Source: Psychrosphaera aestuarii (GTDB lineage Bacteria; Pseudomonadota; Gammaproteobacteria; Enterobacterales; Alteromonadaceae). From it: 64,000 nt of DNA. Below are positions 51,365-61,999 of this stretch, piece after piece (the stretch's first letter is position 1; each line of letters begins with the position of its first letter). A model generated the notes under the pieces. The model worked only from the letters and a program-made list of their open reading frames with translations, did not search any database and was not told the origin of the DNA. The stretch is taken from the NCBI RefSeq assembly GCF_017948405.1, contig NZ_CP072844.1, forward strand, positions 1,240,001-1,304,000. Direction: 5' to 3'. A program made the translations under genes and the position numbers.

Positions 51365-53467
51365 ATGGAATTAACTGCAAAATTTAATCAGCTTTTTAAT
51401 AAAGAAAATACTAAATATATTAATGGTTTAGGTGCGCCGATTTTCATTTTGGCAGCGTTAGCTATGGTAATATTACCGTTACCAGCTTTGATGCTCGACA
51501 TCTTATTCTCGTTTAATATCGCGTTAGCTCTCGTAATTCTGCTCGTTACTGTCTACACCCTTAAACCACTTGATTTTGGTGCTTTTCCCTCGGTTATATT
51601 AATCGCGACTGTATTACGACTTGCTTTGAACGTCGCTTCAACCCGAATTGTATTATTAGAAGGTCATCAAGGTGGAGACGCTGCCGGTAAAGTTATTGAG
51701 GCGTTTGGTAGTGTCGTAATCGGCGGAAACTATGCTGTTGGTTTAGTGGTATTTGCGATTTTGGTCATTATTAACTTTGTCGTTGTAACAAAAGGTGCAG
51801 GGCGTATCTCTGAAGTAACAGCTCGCTTTACGCTAGATGCTATGCCTGGTAAACAAATGGCAATAGATGCCGACTTAAATGCAGGCTTTATCACCCCAGA
51901 ACAAGCAAAGGCGCGACGAGAAGAAATAGGCAAAGAAGCGGACTTCTACGGCTCAATGGACGGTGCGTCAAAGTTTGTTAAAGGTGATGCGATTGCAGGT
52001 ATCATTATTCTTTTCATAAACATTATCGGTGGTTTATTCATCGGTATGATCCAGCATGACTTGTTGTTTGGCGAAGCGGTAGAGATTTACACAATTTTAA
52101 CGATTGGTGATGGTTTGGTTGCTCAAATACCAGGTCTGTTATTATCAATCGGTACTGCTATTGTCGTTACTCGTCAAAATACTGACCAAGAAATGGGGCA
52201 GCAATTCTCAACTCAGCTTGGCACAGAAAAAGTTCTTTATGTTGCAGGCGGGGTGTTGTTATCTATGGGATTAGTGCCTGGCATGCCGCATCTTACCTTT
52301 TTAGGTTTTGGTGCAATCTTAGTCGCGACCGCTTATTTTGTGAATAAAAAAGCGACAGAAGCCGCTAAACAAGCCGAAAAAGCCGAATCAGAAACGCCAC
52401 TTGAATCTCCTCATGAAGCCGCTGAAAACAAAGATGTAAGCTGGGATGATGTTAATCATGTTGACACTATCGGCTTAGAAGTTGGCTATCGTCTTATCCC
52501 ATTAGTAGACAAGGGCCAAGGTGGTGAATTGTTATCAAGAATTAAAGGTGTGCGTCGTAAGCTGAGTCAAGAATTTGGCTTTTTAGTTCCTGCCGTTCAT
52601 ATTCGCGATAATTTAGACTTAGATCCGAATGTTTATAGAATCACGTTAATGGGCGTAACGATAGGGGAAGCGGAAATTCGTCATGACCGTGACTTGGCAA
52701 TTAACCCAGGGCAAGTGTTTGGAAAAGTCGAAGGTATTGAAACGGTGGATCCAGCCTTTGGTCTAGAAGCCGTGTGGATTGAAAACACTAATAGAGATAA
52801 AGCTCAGAGCTTAGGTTACACAGTAGTTGACGCTGCAACTGTAGTGGCAACGCACATAAGCCAACTGTTAACAAATAACGCTGCTCAATTATTAGGCCAC
52901 GAAGAAACACAAAACCTTTTAGAAATGATCCAGAAAAACTATCCAAAATTAGTCGATGGTTTGGTTCCAGAGATGTTGTCGTTGTCGGTATTAACCAAGG
53001 TGCTACAAAACCTTTTAAGCGAAAACGTGACGATTCGCGATATGCGTTCAATCATTCAAACCTTGGTTGAATACGCACCTAAGAGCCAAGATCCTGATGT
53101 TTTAACAGCAGCATGCCGAATTTCACTAAGAAGATTTATCGTTCAAGATATCGCGGGTTCGACTAATGAAATCCCTGTCATAACCTTGGCGCCTGAGTTG
53201 GAACAGATGTTGCAACAGTCCTTGCAGTCAGCTGGAAATGAAGGCGCTGGCATTGAACCTGGTCTTGCAGAGCGAATTCAAACATCACTTGCAGACGCCC
53301 ACAGGACTCAAGAATTATCAGGTGAGCCGTCAATATTATTGACCTCGGGAATGTTACGAAGTGTGTTATCACGTTTTGTTAAACATAGCTTACCAGGCAT
53401 GGTTATCTTGTCTTATCAAGAAATACCGGAAGAAAAACAAATTAAGATTGTCAGTTCAGTTGGTTAG
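51365..53467 (+). CDS. flhA: Flagellar export gate protein FlhA
   Basis: ATG 51365 (MELTAKFNQLF) is preferred over a TTG four codons earlier. About 700 residues, with eight membrane helices in the first half and the FHIPEP loop region VTKGAGRISEVTARFTLDAM. The large cytoplasmic domain (about 355-700) forms the nonameric docking ring for export substrates. The gene begins the flhA-flhF-flhG-fliA-che unit. Confidence 0.98.
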   Translation: MELTAKFNQLFNKENTKYINGLGAPIFILAALAMVILPLPALMLDILFSFNIALALVILLVTVYTLKPLDFGAFPSVILIATVLRLALNVASTRIVLLEGHQGGDAAGKVIEAFGSVVIGGNYAVGLVVFAILVIINFVVVTKGAGRISEVTARFTLDAMPGKQMAIDADLNAGFITPEQAKARREEIGKEADFYGSMDGASKFVKGDAIAGIIILFINIIGGLFIGMIQHDLLFGEAVEIYTILTIGDGLVAQIPGLLLSIGTAIVVTRQNTDQEMGQQFSTQLGTEKVLYVAGGVLLSMGLVPGMPHLTFLGFGAILVATAYFVNKKATEAAKQAEKAESETPLESPHEAAENKDVSWDDVNHVDTIGLEVGYRLIPLVDKGQGGELLSRIKGVRRKLSQEFGFLVPAVHIRDNLDLDPNVYRITLMGVTIGEAEIRHDRDLAINPGQVFGKVEGIETVDPAFGLEAVWIENTNRDKAQSLGYTVVDAATVVATHISQLLTNNAAQLLGHEETQNLLEMIQKNYPKLVDGLVPEMLSLSVLTKVLQNLLSENVTIRDMRSIIQTLVEYAPKSQDPDVLTAACRISLRRFIVQDIAGSTNEIPVITLAPELEQMLQQSLQSAGNEGAGIEPGLAERIQTSLADAHRTQELSGEPSILLTSGMLRSVLSRFVKHSLPGMVILSYQEIPEEKQIKIVSSVG

Positions 53468-53489
53468 AGCTGTTTGACGGAGGTTTAAA

Positions 53490-55043
53490 GTGAAAATTAA
53501 GCGTTATTTTGCAAAAGATATGAGAACGGCACTTACTCAAGTGAAAGAAGAGCTAGGTCCTGATGCTGTAATTATGTCGAATAAAAAAACCGCTACCGGT
53601 GTTGAAATCGTCGCTGCGATTGATGCCGACGCTAAGCCTGCCGTCCCGTCGACAGCTACTACGACTGCTCAGATGCCTAACAGTACTGATTCTACTAGTC
53701 GATTTGATGGCCCGAATGCAGAAGGTGCAGCTAAAATCGCGAGTTCACTTGAAGAGTTACTTAAGCGTCAAAGGGCTGATAACGCTGGTAAGCCTGATAC
53801 TTACCAGCCAGCCCAACCTTCAATGCAATCTCAGCCTCAATTCCAACAGCAGGCTCAAACACCAGCAAGGTTATCTCAAGGTACTGATTTGTCTAACCAA
53901 CAAAAGTCAGAGCTGGCAACACAAGCATTATCCCAGCAAGCAGAATCAGAGTTTGAACAATGGTTAAACCGTGCTCGCAATACCGTACAAGACCAATCAC
54001 AAGAGACTCACAGTTCGCCACTGAACGTAAATCCGTCTTTTAACAATGATGTTAACCATCAAAACCAAACACAAGTTCATTCAAATTCTAATGTAGTGCA
54101 GGGGCAATTTGATCAGCAATTATCTGACTTAAAAAGCGAAATGAATTCAATTAAAGAATTACTGAAACATCAAGTTTCAGCGCTCATGTTACAAGACGCA
54201 GATCGTAAAACACCGGTAAAATCTATGTTAATTAAAAAATTAAATAATATGGGTTTATCTTCAAAAGTAGCAGAACATCTATCTCACTTTATTAGTGATG
54301 ACTTAGAAGCTCAGCAAGCTTGGCCGAAAATGCTTGAATTACTAACCGAGCAGCTAAACACAACAGATAATGAAATCATTAAACGCGGTGGTGTTTATTC
54401 TCTTGTTGGTCCTACCGGCGTTGGCAAAACAACGACGATTGCTAAATTAGCCGCGCGATTTGCACAAATTCATGGTGCTGACAAAGTTGGTCTTATAACG
54501 ACCGACACATTCAGAATTGGAGCGCTTGAGCAACTTGGTACGTATGCAAAAATTTTGGGTTGCCCTCTAAAGCAAGCAAAAAATACTGAAGAACTTTCAG
54601 AAGCTATCTACCAATTACGAGATAAAAAGCTATTGTTAATAGATACAGCCGGCATGAGTCAAAGAGATATTAAATTGACGGAACGTTTGAATCATTTATT
54701 AACAAAATCAAGAGTTAATATTAAGAATTATTTAGTACTTTCTGCAACGTCTCAAGTGAGTGTTTTGCATGAAAGTGTGCAACATTTTAAAACAATTCCA
54801 CTGTCTGGCTGTATCTTTACTAAAATAGATGAGTCTTTAAGCTTAGGTGAGTTAATTAGTGTTGCAATCCATAATCGTTTGCCAATTGGTTATTTAACCA
54901 ACGGTCAACGGGTCCCTGAGGACATAAGGGTTGCAAATGCACAGAAAATTGTGCAAAAAGCTAATCAGCTATTTGAACTTAAAGAAAAAGTTTCTCATAA
55001 AAATAATAAGGTAGTGCCAAAAGCAGTGGGCATGTATGATTAA
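53490..55043 (+). CDS. flhF: Flagellar polar-placement GTPase FlhF
   Basis: A 517-residue protein from a GTG start with GGAGG upstream. The basic N-terminus (MKIKRYFAKDMRTAL) is followed by a Gln-rich linker (about 100-230), and then the NG domain with GPTGVGKT (307-314), TTDTFRIGALEQL, DTAGMSQRD and TKIDE. This SRP-type GTPase puts the flagellum at the cell pole. Its end overlaps flhG by 8 bases. Confidence 0.97.
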   Translation: MKIKRYFAKDMRTALTQVKEELGPDAVIMSNKKTATGVEIVAAIDADAKPAVPSTATTTAQMPNSTDSTSRFDGPNAEGAAKIASSLEELLKRQRADNAGKPDTYQPAQPSMQSQPQFQQQAQTPARLSQGTDLSNQQKSELATQALSQQAESEFEQWLNRARNTVQDQSQETHSSPLNVNPSFNNDVNHQNQTQVHSNSNVVQGQFDQQLSDLKSEMNSIKELLKHQVSALMLQDADRKTPVKSMLIKKLNNMGLSSKVAEHLSHFISDDLEAQQAWPKMLELLTEQLNTTDNEIIKRGGVYSLVGPTGVGKTTTIAKLAARFAQIHGADKVGLITTDTFRIGALEQLGTYAKILGCPLKQAKNTEELSEAIYQLRDKKLLLIDTAGMSQRDIKLTERLNHLLTKSRVNIKNYLVLSATSQVSVLHESVQHFKTIPLSGCIFTKIDESLSLGELISVAIHNRLPIGYLTNGQRVPEDIRVANAQKIVQKANQLFELKEKVSHKNNKVVPKAVGMYD

Positions 55044-55890
55044 AAATATTACTTCCGATCAAGCTAGTGGTTTACGAAATATGTCGATGGCCAAAAAAAC
55101 AAAAGTTATTGCGGTGACAGGTGGAAAGGGCGGAGTGGGTAAAACCAGCGTATCGCTAAATACAGCAATTGCTTTGGCGCAAACAGGTCTAAACGTACTT
55201 GTACTTGATGCTGACTTAGGTTTAGCAAATTGTGATGTTATGTTGGGCTTACGTGTTCACAAAAACCTCTCACATGTGTTGTCAGGTGAAGCCGAGCTAG
55301 ATGATATTCTGGTAGAAGGTCCAAGTGGAATAAAAATAGTGCCAGCAACATCAGGTTCTATTGATATGGTTGAATTATCCCCAGCTCAACATGCTGGTCT
55401 CATTAGAGCGTTTAGCGAAATGAGAACGCCTGTAGATGTCTTTATTGTCGATACAGCTGCTGGCATATCAGACATGGTTTTATCTTTCTCTAGAGCTTCT
55501 CATGAAGTTCTCTGCGTTGTATGTGACGAACCTACATCAATTACTGATGCTTACGCTTTAATTAAAATTTTGAATCGAGATCATGGTGTGAGCCGCTTTA
55601 AAGTTGTTGCCAATATGGTAAGGACGATTAAAGAAGGGCAGGACTTATTCAAAAAATTGACTATGGTTACAGATAGGTTTTTAGATGTAACTTTGGAATT
55701 AACAGCTATTATTCCATTTGACGATAATTTAAGAAAAGCAGTGCGACGTCAAAAAGCGATCGTAGATGCATTTCCTCGTTCTCCTTCAGCAGTGGCGTTT
55801 AAAACGTTGGCTGCTAAAATCAATAAGTGGCCCACGCCATCTCACGCGTCGGGTAATTTGGAATTTTTTTTAGAGCAACTGGTCAACTAA
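55036..55890 (+). CDS. flhG: Flagellar number regulator FlhG/FleN (MinD-like ATPase)
   Basis: A 284-residue protein. The deviant Walker A GGKGGVGKTS (about 29-38), DADLGLANCDVMLGL and DTAAGISDMV are MinD-family motifs. The N-terminal QASGLRNM resembles the DQAxGLR motif that stimulates FlhF GTPase activity. It limits flagellar number by restraining FlrA/FlhF. Confidence 0.96.
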   Translation: MIKNITSDQASGLRNMSMAKKTKVIAVTGGKGGVGKTSVSLNTAIALAQTGLNVLVLDADLGLANCDVMLGLRVHKNLSHVLSGEAELDDILVEGPSGIKIVPATSGSIDMVELSPAQHAGLIRAFSEMRTPVDVFIVDTAAGISDMVLSFSRASHEVLCVVCDEPTSITDAYALIKILNRDHGVSRFKVVANMVRTIKEGQDLFKKLTMVTDRFLDVTLELTAIIPFDDNLRKAVRRQKAIVDAFPRSPSAVAFKTLAAKINKWPTPSHASGNLEFFLEQLVN

Positions 55891-55900
55891 GAGGTCTCTG

Positions 55901-56626
55901 TTGAACAATAAAGTAGCAACTGCCTACGAAGCTCAACAAACACTATCGAATGTAGTGGAAAAACATTCTGTATTGGTAAAAAGGATTGCTCACCATTTAG
56001 CAGCTCGACTGCCTGATAGTGTTTTGGTTGATGATTTGATTCAGGCTGGCATGATAGGTCTAATCGAAGCTTCGAAAAACTTTGATCATAGCAAAGGCGC
56101 TAGTTTTGAAACCTATGCGGGTATTAGAATTAGAGGCTCTATGCTGGATGAAATGCGAAGAGGCGATTGGACACCACGATCGGTCCATAGAAATTCTAGA
56201 ATGGTTGCTGAAAGAATATCTCAATTAGAGTCTGCACTTGGCCGTGATGTGAAAGACATTGAGGTGGCCGAGTCTCTTGGTGTTTCGATTGATCAGTACC
56301 ATCAAATGTTAAAAGAAGCGACTAACGGTAAAATCTTAGGAATGGAAGATCTTGGCGTTAGTGATGATATTATTGCCCCAGCAAGTGAAATTGGTCGTGA
56401 TTTAACGTATGGTGGCATTGAAAAAAGTGCGTTTAATGCGAGTCTAGCTAACACAATTAAAACCTTGCCAGAACGAGAAGCAATGATTTTGTCACTTTAT
56501 TACGATGATGAACTAAATTTAAGAGAAATCGGTGAAATTCTTAACATAAGTGAGTCCAGAGTGAGTCAAATTCATAGCCAAGCACTTGTTCGTTTAAAGT
56601 CAAGATTAAAAGATTGGTTGATTTAA
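55901..56626 (+). CDS. fliA: Flagellar sigma factor 28 (FliA)
   Basis: A 241-residue sigma factor from a TTG start with AAGAGG upstream. Region 2 (DDLIQAGMIGLIEASKNFD, then FETYAGIRIRGSMLDEMRRGDW), region 3 and region 4 (LSLYYDDELNLREIGEILNI) are intact. It transcribes late genes such as flagellin and chemotaxis genes, and is held by FlgM until the hook is complete. Confidence 0.97.
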   Translation: MNNKVATAYEAQQTLSNVVEKHSVLVKRIAHHLAARLPDSVLVDDLIQAGMIGLIEASKNFDHSKGASFETYAGIRIRGSMLDEMRRGDWTPRSVHRNSRMVAERISQLESALGRDVKDIEVAESLGVSIDQYHQMLKEATNGKILGMEDLGVSDDIIAPASEIGRDLTYGGIEKSAFNASLANTIKTLPEREAMILSLYYDDELNLREIGEILNISESRVSQIHSQALVRLKSRLKDWLI

Positions 56627-56695
56627 CTTGTATAATGACGATTTTTATCAATAATAATTACTGTAAATTAATAATTTACCTCACTGGAGGATGCT

Positions 56696-57079
56696 TTGAA
56701 TAAGAATATGAAAATTCTGGTTGTTGATGACTTTTCAACAATGAGAAGAATCATCAAAAACCTTCTTCGTGACTTAGGCTTTACTAATGTCTCAGAAGCA
56801 GATGATGGCAGCACAGCGTTGCCAATGTTACAAAACGGTGACTTCGACTTTGTTGTTACTGACTGGAATATGCCAGGCATGCAAGGCATTGACTTGCTAC
56901 GTGAAATTCGTAAAGACGACAAACTAAAGCATATGCCGGTGATGATGGTAACAGCAGAAGCTAAGAAAGAGCAGATTGTTGCTGCAGCGCAAGCAGGTGT
57001 AAACGGCTATATTGTGAAACCATTCACGGCTGCTACGCTGAAAGGCAAGCTTGATAAAATCTTCGAACGTTTAGAATAA
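56696..57079 (+). CDS. cheY: Chemotaxis response regulator CheY
   Basis: A 127-residue single receiver domain. The acidic pocket DD (11-12), acceptor Asp56 in VVTDWNMPG, the Thr of VTAEA and the Lys in IVKPFT are present. TTG 56696 has GGAGG at good spacing and gives [13 protein letters not shown] 56708 is the alternative. CheY-P binds FliM to reverse the motor. Confidence 0.97.
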   Translation: MNKNMKILVVDDFSTMRRIIKNLLRDLGFTNVSEADDGSTALPMLQNGDFDFVVTDWNMPGMQGIDLLREIRKDDKLKHMPVMMVTAEAKKEQIVAAAQAGVNGYIVKPFTAATLKGKLDKIFERLE

Positions 57080-57096
57080 TCTGATAAGGGGTCATT

Positions 57097-57840
57097 ATGT
57101 CTGAAGAGACTAACCCGCAGATTTCGTTGGAAGACGCAAAAGCGCTAGTTGAAGCGCTTGAGGCTGGAGACAATACTTCTGCTAACAAAATATTACGTGA
57201 AGTTACAAGCAAAGAGCATAGTGAGCTGTTTGGTGAGGTTGGCAAGTTAACAAGACAACTTCACGACTCGTTAAGTAATTTTCAGTTAGACCCTAAGATT
57301 GCTAACTTAGCGACAGACGATATCCCTGATGCGAAAGAGCGTCTAAACTATGTTATGAAAGTAACAGAAGACGCAGCGAATAAAACGATGGACGCCATAG
57401 ATGAAGGCCTCCCTCTAACGGATAAGATTAATAATGACATTGTAAAACTTAAACCAGAGTGGGATAAGTTAATGCAACGTCAAATTGAATTGGGCGAGTT
57501 TAAAAGTTTGTGTTATTCCATCAATGAATTTATGGAAGGCGCAGAGGCTGATACCGCTAAGATTCATGCAATCATGACTGAAATTCTGTTGGCTCAAGAT
57601 TTTCAAGATTTAACTGGTCAGGTAATTAAACGAGTTATAGAACTTGTTAAAGATGTTGAAGAAAGCCTGATTCATTTATTAACTGTATTTGGTGAACCAA
57701 ATCAAAAATCCGTTAATGAAGTGAAGAAACCAGTCGATAACAATGGGGCTGAAGGACCAATTATTGATGCAGAAACGCGTGAAGACGCAGTTTCTAATCA
57801 GGACGAAGTAGACGACCTATTGTCTAGTTTAGGCTTTTAA
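57097..57840 (+). CDS. cheZ: CheY-P phosphatase CheZ
   Basis: A 247-residue helical protein. LLAQDFQDLTGQVIKRVI contains the catalytic Gln/Asp region of the long four-helix bundle, and the C-terminus SNQDEVDDLLSSLGF is the CheY-binding peptide. It removes phosphate from CheY-P. Placed between cheY and cheA with short gaps. Confidence 0.97.
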   Translation: MSEETNPQISLEDAKALVEALEAGDNTSANKILREVTSKEHSELFGEVGKLTRQLHDSLSNFQLDPKIANLATDDIPDAKERLNYVMKVTEDAANKTMDAIDEGLPLTDKINNDIVKLKPEWDKLMQRQIELGEFKSLCYSINEFMEGAEADTAKIHAIMTEILLAQDFQDLTGQVIKRVIELVKDVEESLIHLLTVFGEPNQKSVNEVKKPVDNNGAEGPIIDAETREDAVSNQDEVDDLLSSLGF

Positions 57841-57857
57841 ATTAGGGGAGATGCCGA

Positions 57858-60026
57858 ATGGCATTGGACGTGGATCAAGAAATACTACAAGATTTCTTAA
57901 TTGAAGCAGCAGAAATATTAGAGTTGCTATCTGAAGAATTAGTTGAACTGGAAAACGATCCGGAGAACGCTGATTTATTAAACTCTATATTTCGAGGTTT
58001 TCATACCGTAAAAGGTGGTGCCGGATTTTTAGCATTGACTAATCTTGTCGATGCTTGTCATGGCGCAGAAAACGTGTTTGATATTTTGAGAACCGGTAAA
58101 AGAAGCGTAACGCCAGAGTTAATGGACGTTATTTTGCAAGCACTTGATACTGTCAATGAGATGTTTGAACAGGTCAAAGCTGGCGACCAGCCAGAGCCTG
58201 CAGCTCCAGAATTGCTTGCCGCACTCCACCACTATTGCTCCCCAGCTGGCGAAGAGCCAGCGGTCGAAGCTGAACCTGTAGCCGCCGATGACGACTTTTT
58301 TGATATTGATACGATGGATGAGTCGCCTGCCCAAGATAACTCAGTTGAAGAGTTCACTGAAGATGAATTTGAAGCTCTTTTAGATGAGTTACATGGTAAA
58401 GCAGACGAGAAACCTACTGAAAATGCCAAGTCTATGTTCGATAGTGGCGATGACATCAGTGATGATGAATTTGAGTCTTTATTAGATGAATTACACGGCA
58501 AAGGCTCGTTTAAAGTAGAAGATACGAAGCAGCCTTCGGCTCCGCCAGCAAAAGCTCCTGGTAGTGAATTTGCAAGCGGTGACGAGATCACAGATGATGA
58601 ATTCGAAGCTCTCCTTGACGATATTCATGGGAAAGGCGGTGGTCCTACAGCTAAGGCTCCTGCAGCTAGTTCAGCACCTAAGTCTGAAGCACCTAAAGCT
58701 GAACCTCCAAAACCTACACCGGCGCCTAAGGCTCCAGCAGCAAAACCTGCGGCACCTAAAGCACCTGTGACGCCAGCAGCTAAACCTCCTGCGCCAGCAG
58801 CTAAACCAGCTGACAAAAAAGCAGCAGCTCCAGCTGAAACGACTGTTCGTGTAGACACAAAACGTTTAGACGAAATTATGAATATGGTCGGCGAGCTAGT
58901 ACTTGTTCGCAACCGCTTGGTAAGTCTAGGTGTAAACTTTGGCTCAGACGAAGCGATGACAAAAGCGATTGGTAATCTAGACGTTGTTACTGGCGATTTG
59001 CAAGGTGCCGTAATGAAAACGCGGATGCAACCAATTAAGAAAGTATTTGGTCGTTTCCCTCGCGTTGTTCGAGATTTAGCGCGTACTTTAAACAAAGAGA
59101 TAACGCTAGAGCTGGTCGGTGAAGAGACTGACTTAGATAAAAATTTAGTAGAAGCATTAGCGGATCCACTAGTCCATTTAGTCCGTAATTCGGTTGACCA
59201 TGGTATTGAAATGCCAGATGACCGTGAAGCCGCGGGTAAGAAAAGAATGGGTATGGTTAGGCTATCTGCTTCACAAGAAGGCGATCATATCTTACTTACC
59301 ATTGAAGATGATGGTAAGGGCATGGACCCTGAAAAACTAAAAGAAATAGCGATTAATAAAGGCGTTCTTGATCCTGATGCAGCACAGCGTTTATCAGACA
59401 AAGAAGCATACAGCCTAATATTTGCACCAGGATTTTCTACAAAAGAAGAAATCTCGGACATATCTGGTCGTGGCGTTGGTATGGACGTTGTTAAAACTAA
59501 GATAACGCAGCTTAATGGTTCCGTTGAAATCAATTCAGAGCTGGGTAAAGGCACCACGTTAGAAATTAAAGTTCCGTTAACGTTAGCAATATTACCAACA
59601 TTAATGGTTGTGGTTGGCGGCTTAATATTTGCGTTACCTCTTTCTACTGTTAATGAAATTATTCATTTAGACTTAACAAAAACTAATATTGTTGATGGTC
59701 AGCAAACGGTAATTGTTAGAAATAAAGCAATTCCATTATTCTATTTGGAAGATTGGCTAATAAAGTCTTCTAAAAATGGTGCAAATAGAAGCGACAATAA
59801 AGGTCATGTAGTTGTAATTCAGATCGGTGTTCAACAAGTTGGGTTTGTTGTTGACTCATTGATTGGCCAAGAAGAGGTGGTTATAAAACCTCTAGATGCA
59901 ATGCTTCAAGGTACACCTGGCATGGCTGGCGCAACAATTACCTCTGATGGCGGCATCGCGCTCATCTTTGACGTCCCTAATTTGCTTAAGCATTATGCTA
60001 AACGTTCAAACTTAAGGTTTAAATAA
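57858..60026 (+). CDS. cheA: Chemotaxis histidine kinase CheA with three internal DEFEALLDELHG motifs
   Basis: A 722-residue kinase. The P1/Hpt domain has phospho-acceptor His49 (FRGFHTVKGGAGF). Instead of an obvious P2 domain, residues 130-325 are acidic then Pro/Ala/Lys-rich and contain three 15-residue repeats at 167-181, 201-215 and 245-259 (TEDEFEALLDELHGK type). P3 begins near 328, the ATPase P4 has LVRNSVDHGIE, DDGKGMD and GRGVGMDVVKT, and P5 is CheW-like to the end. The repeats may dock CheY or the ParP-type protein encoded downstream. It drives phosphate flow to CheY and CheB. Confidence 0.96.
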   Translation: MALDVDQEILQDFLIEAAEILELLSEELVELENDPENADLLNSIFRGFHTVKGGAGFLALTNLVDACHGAENVFDILRTGKRSVTPELMDVILQALDTVNEMFEQVKAGDQPEPAAPELLAALHHYCSPAGEEPAVEAEPVAADDDFFDIDTMDESPAQDNSVEEFTEDEFEALLDELHGKADEKPTENAKSMFDSGDDISDDEFESLLDELHGKGSFKVEDTKQPSAPPAKAPGSEFASGDEITDDEFEALLDDIHGKGGGPTAKAPAASSAPKSEAPKAEPPKPTPAPKAPAAKPAAPKAPVTPAAKPPAPAAKPADKKAAAPAETTVRVDTKRLDEIMNMVGELVLVRNRLVSLGVNFGSDEAMTKAIGNLDVVTGDLQGAVMKTRMQPIKKVFGRFPRVVRDLARTLNKEITLELVGEETDLDKNLVEALADPLVHLVRNSVDHGIEMPDDREAAGKKRMGMVRLSASQEGDHILLTIEDDGKGMDPEKLKEIAINKGVLDPDAAQRLSDKEAYSLIFAPGFSTKEEISDISGRGVGMDVVKTKITQLNGSVEINSELGKGTTLEIKVPLTLAILPTLMVVVGGLIFALPLSTVNEIIHLDLTKTNIVDGQQTVIVRNKAIPLFYLEDWLIKSSKNGANRSDNKGHVVVIQIGVQQVGFVVDSLIGQEEVVIKPLDAMLQGTPGMAGATITSDGGIALIFDVPNLLKHYAKRSNLRFK

Positions 60027-60036
60027 TAATTAAATA

Positions 60037-61245
60037 ATGACCATTAAAGTTCTTGTTGTAGACGACTCGGCGTTTTTTCGACGCCGAGTAACGGAAATTC
60101 TGAATGCCCATACGGAACTAGAAGTAATTGGTGATGCATCTAACGGAAAAGATGCTATTTCTCAGACAGCGTTGCTTAAACCAGACGTTGTTACAATGGA
60201 TATCGAGATGCCAGTTATGGATGGTATTACTGCTGTTCGTGAAATCATGGCGGCAACACCTACCCCTATAATCATGTTTTCTTCACTGACACATGATGGA
60301 GCAAAAGCAACACTAAATGCACTTGAAGCTGGTGCATTAGACTTTCTTCCGAAACGTTTTGAAGATATAGCCAAAAATAAAACCGAAGGTATTCAACTTT
60401 TACAAGACCGTGTTTTGCAGCTAGGTAAAAAAAGGTCTGCTCCTCGAACTATTAGTAGTGCAACAGTTATTCGAAGCGAGTTAGCACCGGCAAATCGTCC
60501 GGTATCGAGAACATCACCCACGACTCGAAAGAATAAAGTTGACCTCAAAAGCAGTGATAAACCTTCATTAGTTGAGCGTACTCGAGCTCGGTTAGCTAGG
60601 CAACCAGTGCCTAAAGAGCCGGTAACACCGATTACACGAACTAAACATCTTAGGGCATCAGGTAAAAGCTATAAGCTTTTGGCTATCGGGACATCAACCG
60701 GTGGCCCTGTTGCACTTCAAACGGTGTTGTCAGAAATACCGGCAAACTACCCTTTGCCTATTATTATCGTCCAGCATATGCCCGCCGCATTTACGCCAGC
60801 CTTTGCGAGTCGTTTAAATACGCAATGTAAAATTTCAGTTTCAGAGGCGACAACTGGCGATGTTTTAAAACCAGGTCATGCCTATTTGGCACCGGGTGGC
60901 AAACAAATGCTGCTAGAAAGCAGGGGTGGCAAAACAAATATTGTTATTAGAGATGATGATTCAGAGCGTTTAACGTACAAGCCAAGTGTTGATTTATCCT
61001 TTGGAAGTGCAGCAAAAGCGTATGGTGGAGAGGTTTTAGGCATAATATTAACTGGTATGGGTGCAGATGGGCGCGAAGGTTGCAGGATGTTAAAGCAACG
61101 AGGCGCAACAATTTGGGCCCAAGACGAAGATACCAGTGTTGTTTATGGCATGCCGCAAGCAGTAACCGTTGCCGGAATTGCGGAGCAAAATTTTGCATTA
61201 GACAAAATTGGTTCAGCAATTTTAAAGGAGACTTCTGGTGGATAG
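60037..61245 (+). CDS. cheB: Chemotaxis methylesterase/deamidase CheB
   Basis: A 402-residue protein. The receiver domain (acceptor Asp55) is joined by a long basic linker (about 135-205) to the CheB methylesterase domain, with catalytic Ser220 (GTSTGGP), His247 (QHMPAAFT) and Asp344 (GMGADGREG). It demethylates chemoreceptors for adaptation. The end overlaps the next gene by 8 bases. Confidence 0.97.
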   Translation: MTIKVLVVDDSAFFRRRVTEILNAHTELEVIGDASNGKDAISQTALLKPDVVTMDIEMPVMDGITAVREIMAATPTPIIMFSSLTHDGAKATLNALEAGALDFLPKRFEDIAKNKTEGIQLLQDRVLQLGKKRSAPRTISSATVIRSELAPANRPVSRTSPTTRKNKVDLKSSDKPSLVERTRARLARQPVPKEPVTPITRTKHLRASGKSYKLLAIGTSTGGPVALQTVLSEIPANYPLPIIIVQHMPAAFTPAFASRLNTQCKISVSEATTGDVLKPGHAYLAPGGKQMLLESRGGKTNIVIRDDDSERLTYKPSVDLSFGSAAKAYGGEVLGIILTGMGADGREGCRMLKQRGATIWAQDEDTSVVYGMPQAVTVAGIAEQNFALDKIGSAILKETSGG

Positions 61246-61987
61246 GTTAGCAATAGCGGGTGTAATGTTGGCACTTGTAGCTGTAATTGGTGGATATGCG
61301 ATTGAAGGTGGTGGTATCTCCGCCTTATTTCATTTCCCAGCTTTTATTATTGTTATAGGCGGCTCATTTGGTGCTGTGATGTTACAAACTCCGTCGACGT
61401 ACTTTTATCAAGGTTTAAAAATGTTCGGCAATGTTTGGCATAAACAGCCGGTCGATTTTTATTCTGCACAGCAAATGATTACACGTTGGGCCGATATCTC
61501 ACGTCACAAAGGCTTTTTGGCACTCGAAGACGATATTAATGGCCATGATGATGCTTTTATCAGAAAAGGGCTAGGCCTGTTGGTTGATGGTGTTGAATCT
61601 GATGTTATGCGAGCCTCTTTAGAGCTTGATATTGAACTAGATAGTGATCGACAATATCGCTCAGCTAGGATTTATGAGGCCCTAGGTGGATACAGTCCAA
61701 CGATAGGTATCATAGGTGCTGTTCTTGGTTTGATTCAAGCAATGGCCAATATTGACGATCCATCTGCTTTAGGGCATGGAATCGCAACCGCTTTTGTTGC
61801 CACCATTTATGGTGTCGGCGGAGCCAACCTCTTCTTTATTCCAGTGGCGCAGAAATTGCAATCCCAGATCGACAATGAAGTATTATATCGAGAAATGATT
61901 GTGGAAGGTCTTTTGTGTGCAGCCAATGGTGAAAACCCCAATAGTATTGAGCGCAAATTAGAAGCCTATTCACGTGTCGCTGTATAG
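61238..61987 (+). CDS. motC: MotA-family flagellar stator protein (MotC type)
   Basis: A 249-residue protein from a GTG start. Helices at about 3-22, 30-50, 145-170 and 180-200 and the segment [20 protein letters not shown] match MotA/PomA/MotC. Its position after cheB and before a MotB-type gene is the pattern of the MotCD stator pair in Pseudomonas. Ion specificity cannot be decided from the sequence alone. Confidence 0.9.
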   Translation: MDRLAIAGVMLALVAVIGGYAIEGGGISALFHFPAFIIVIGGSFGAVMLQTPSTYFYQGLKMFGNVWHKQPVDFYSAQQMITRWADISRHKGFLALEDDINGHDDAFIRKGLGLLVDGVESDVMRASLELDIELDSDRQYRSARIYEALGGYSPTIGIIGAVLGLIQAMANIDDPSALGHGIATAFVATIYGVGGANLFFIPVAQKLQSQIDNEVLYREMIVEGLLCAANGENPNSIERKLEAYSRVAV

Positions 61988-61999
61988 AGGGCGGAAGAA

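Noticed and set aside
58119..59095. Minus-strand reading frames inside cheA
   Set aside because: They mirror the Ala/Pro/Lys-rich linker codons, have no ribosome-binding site and overlap a certain gene.
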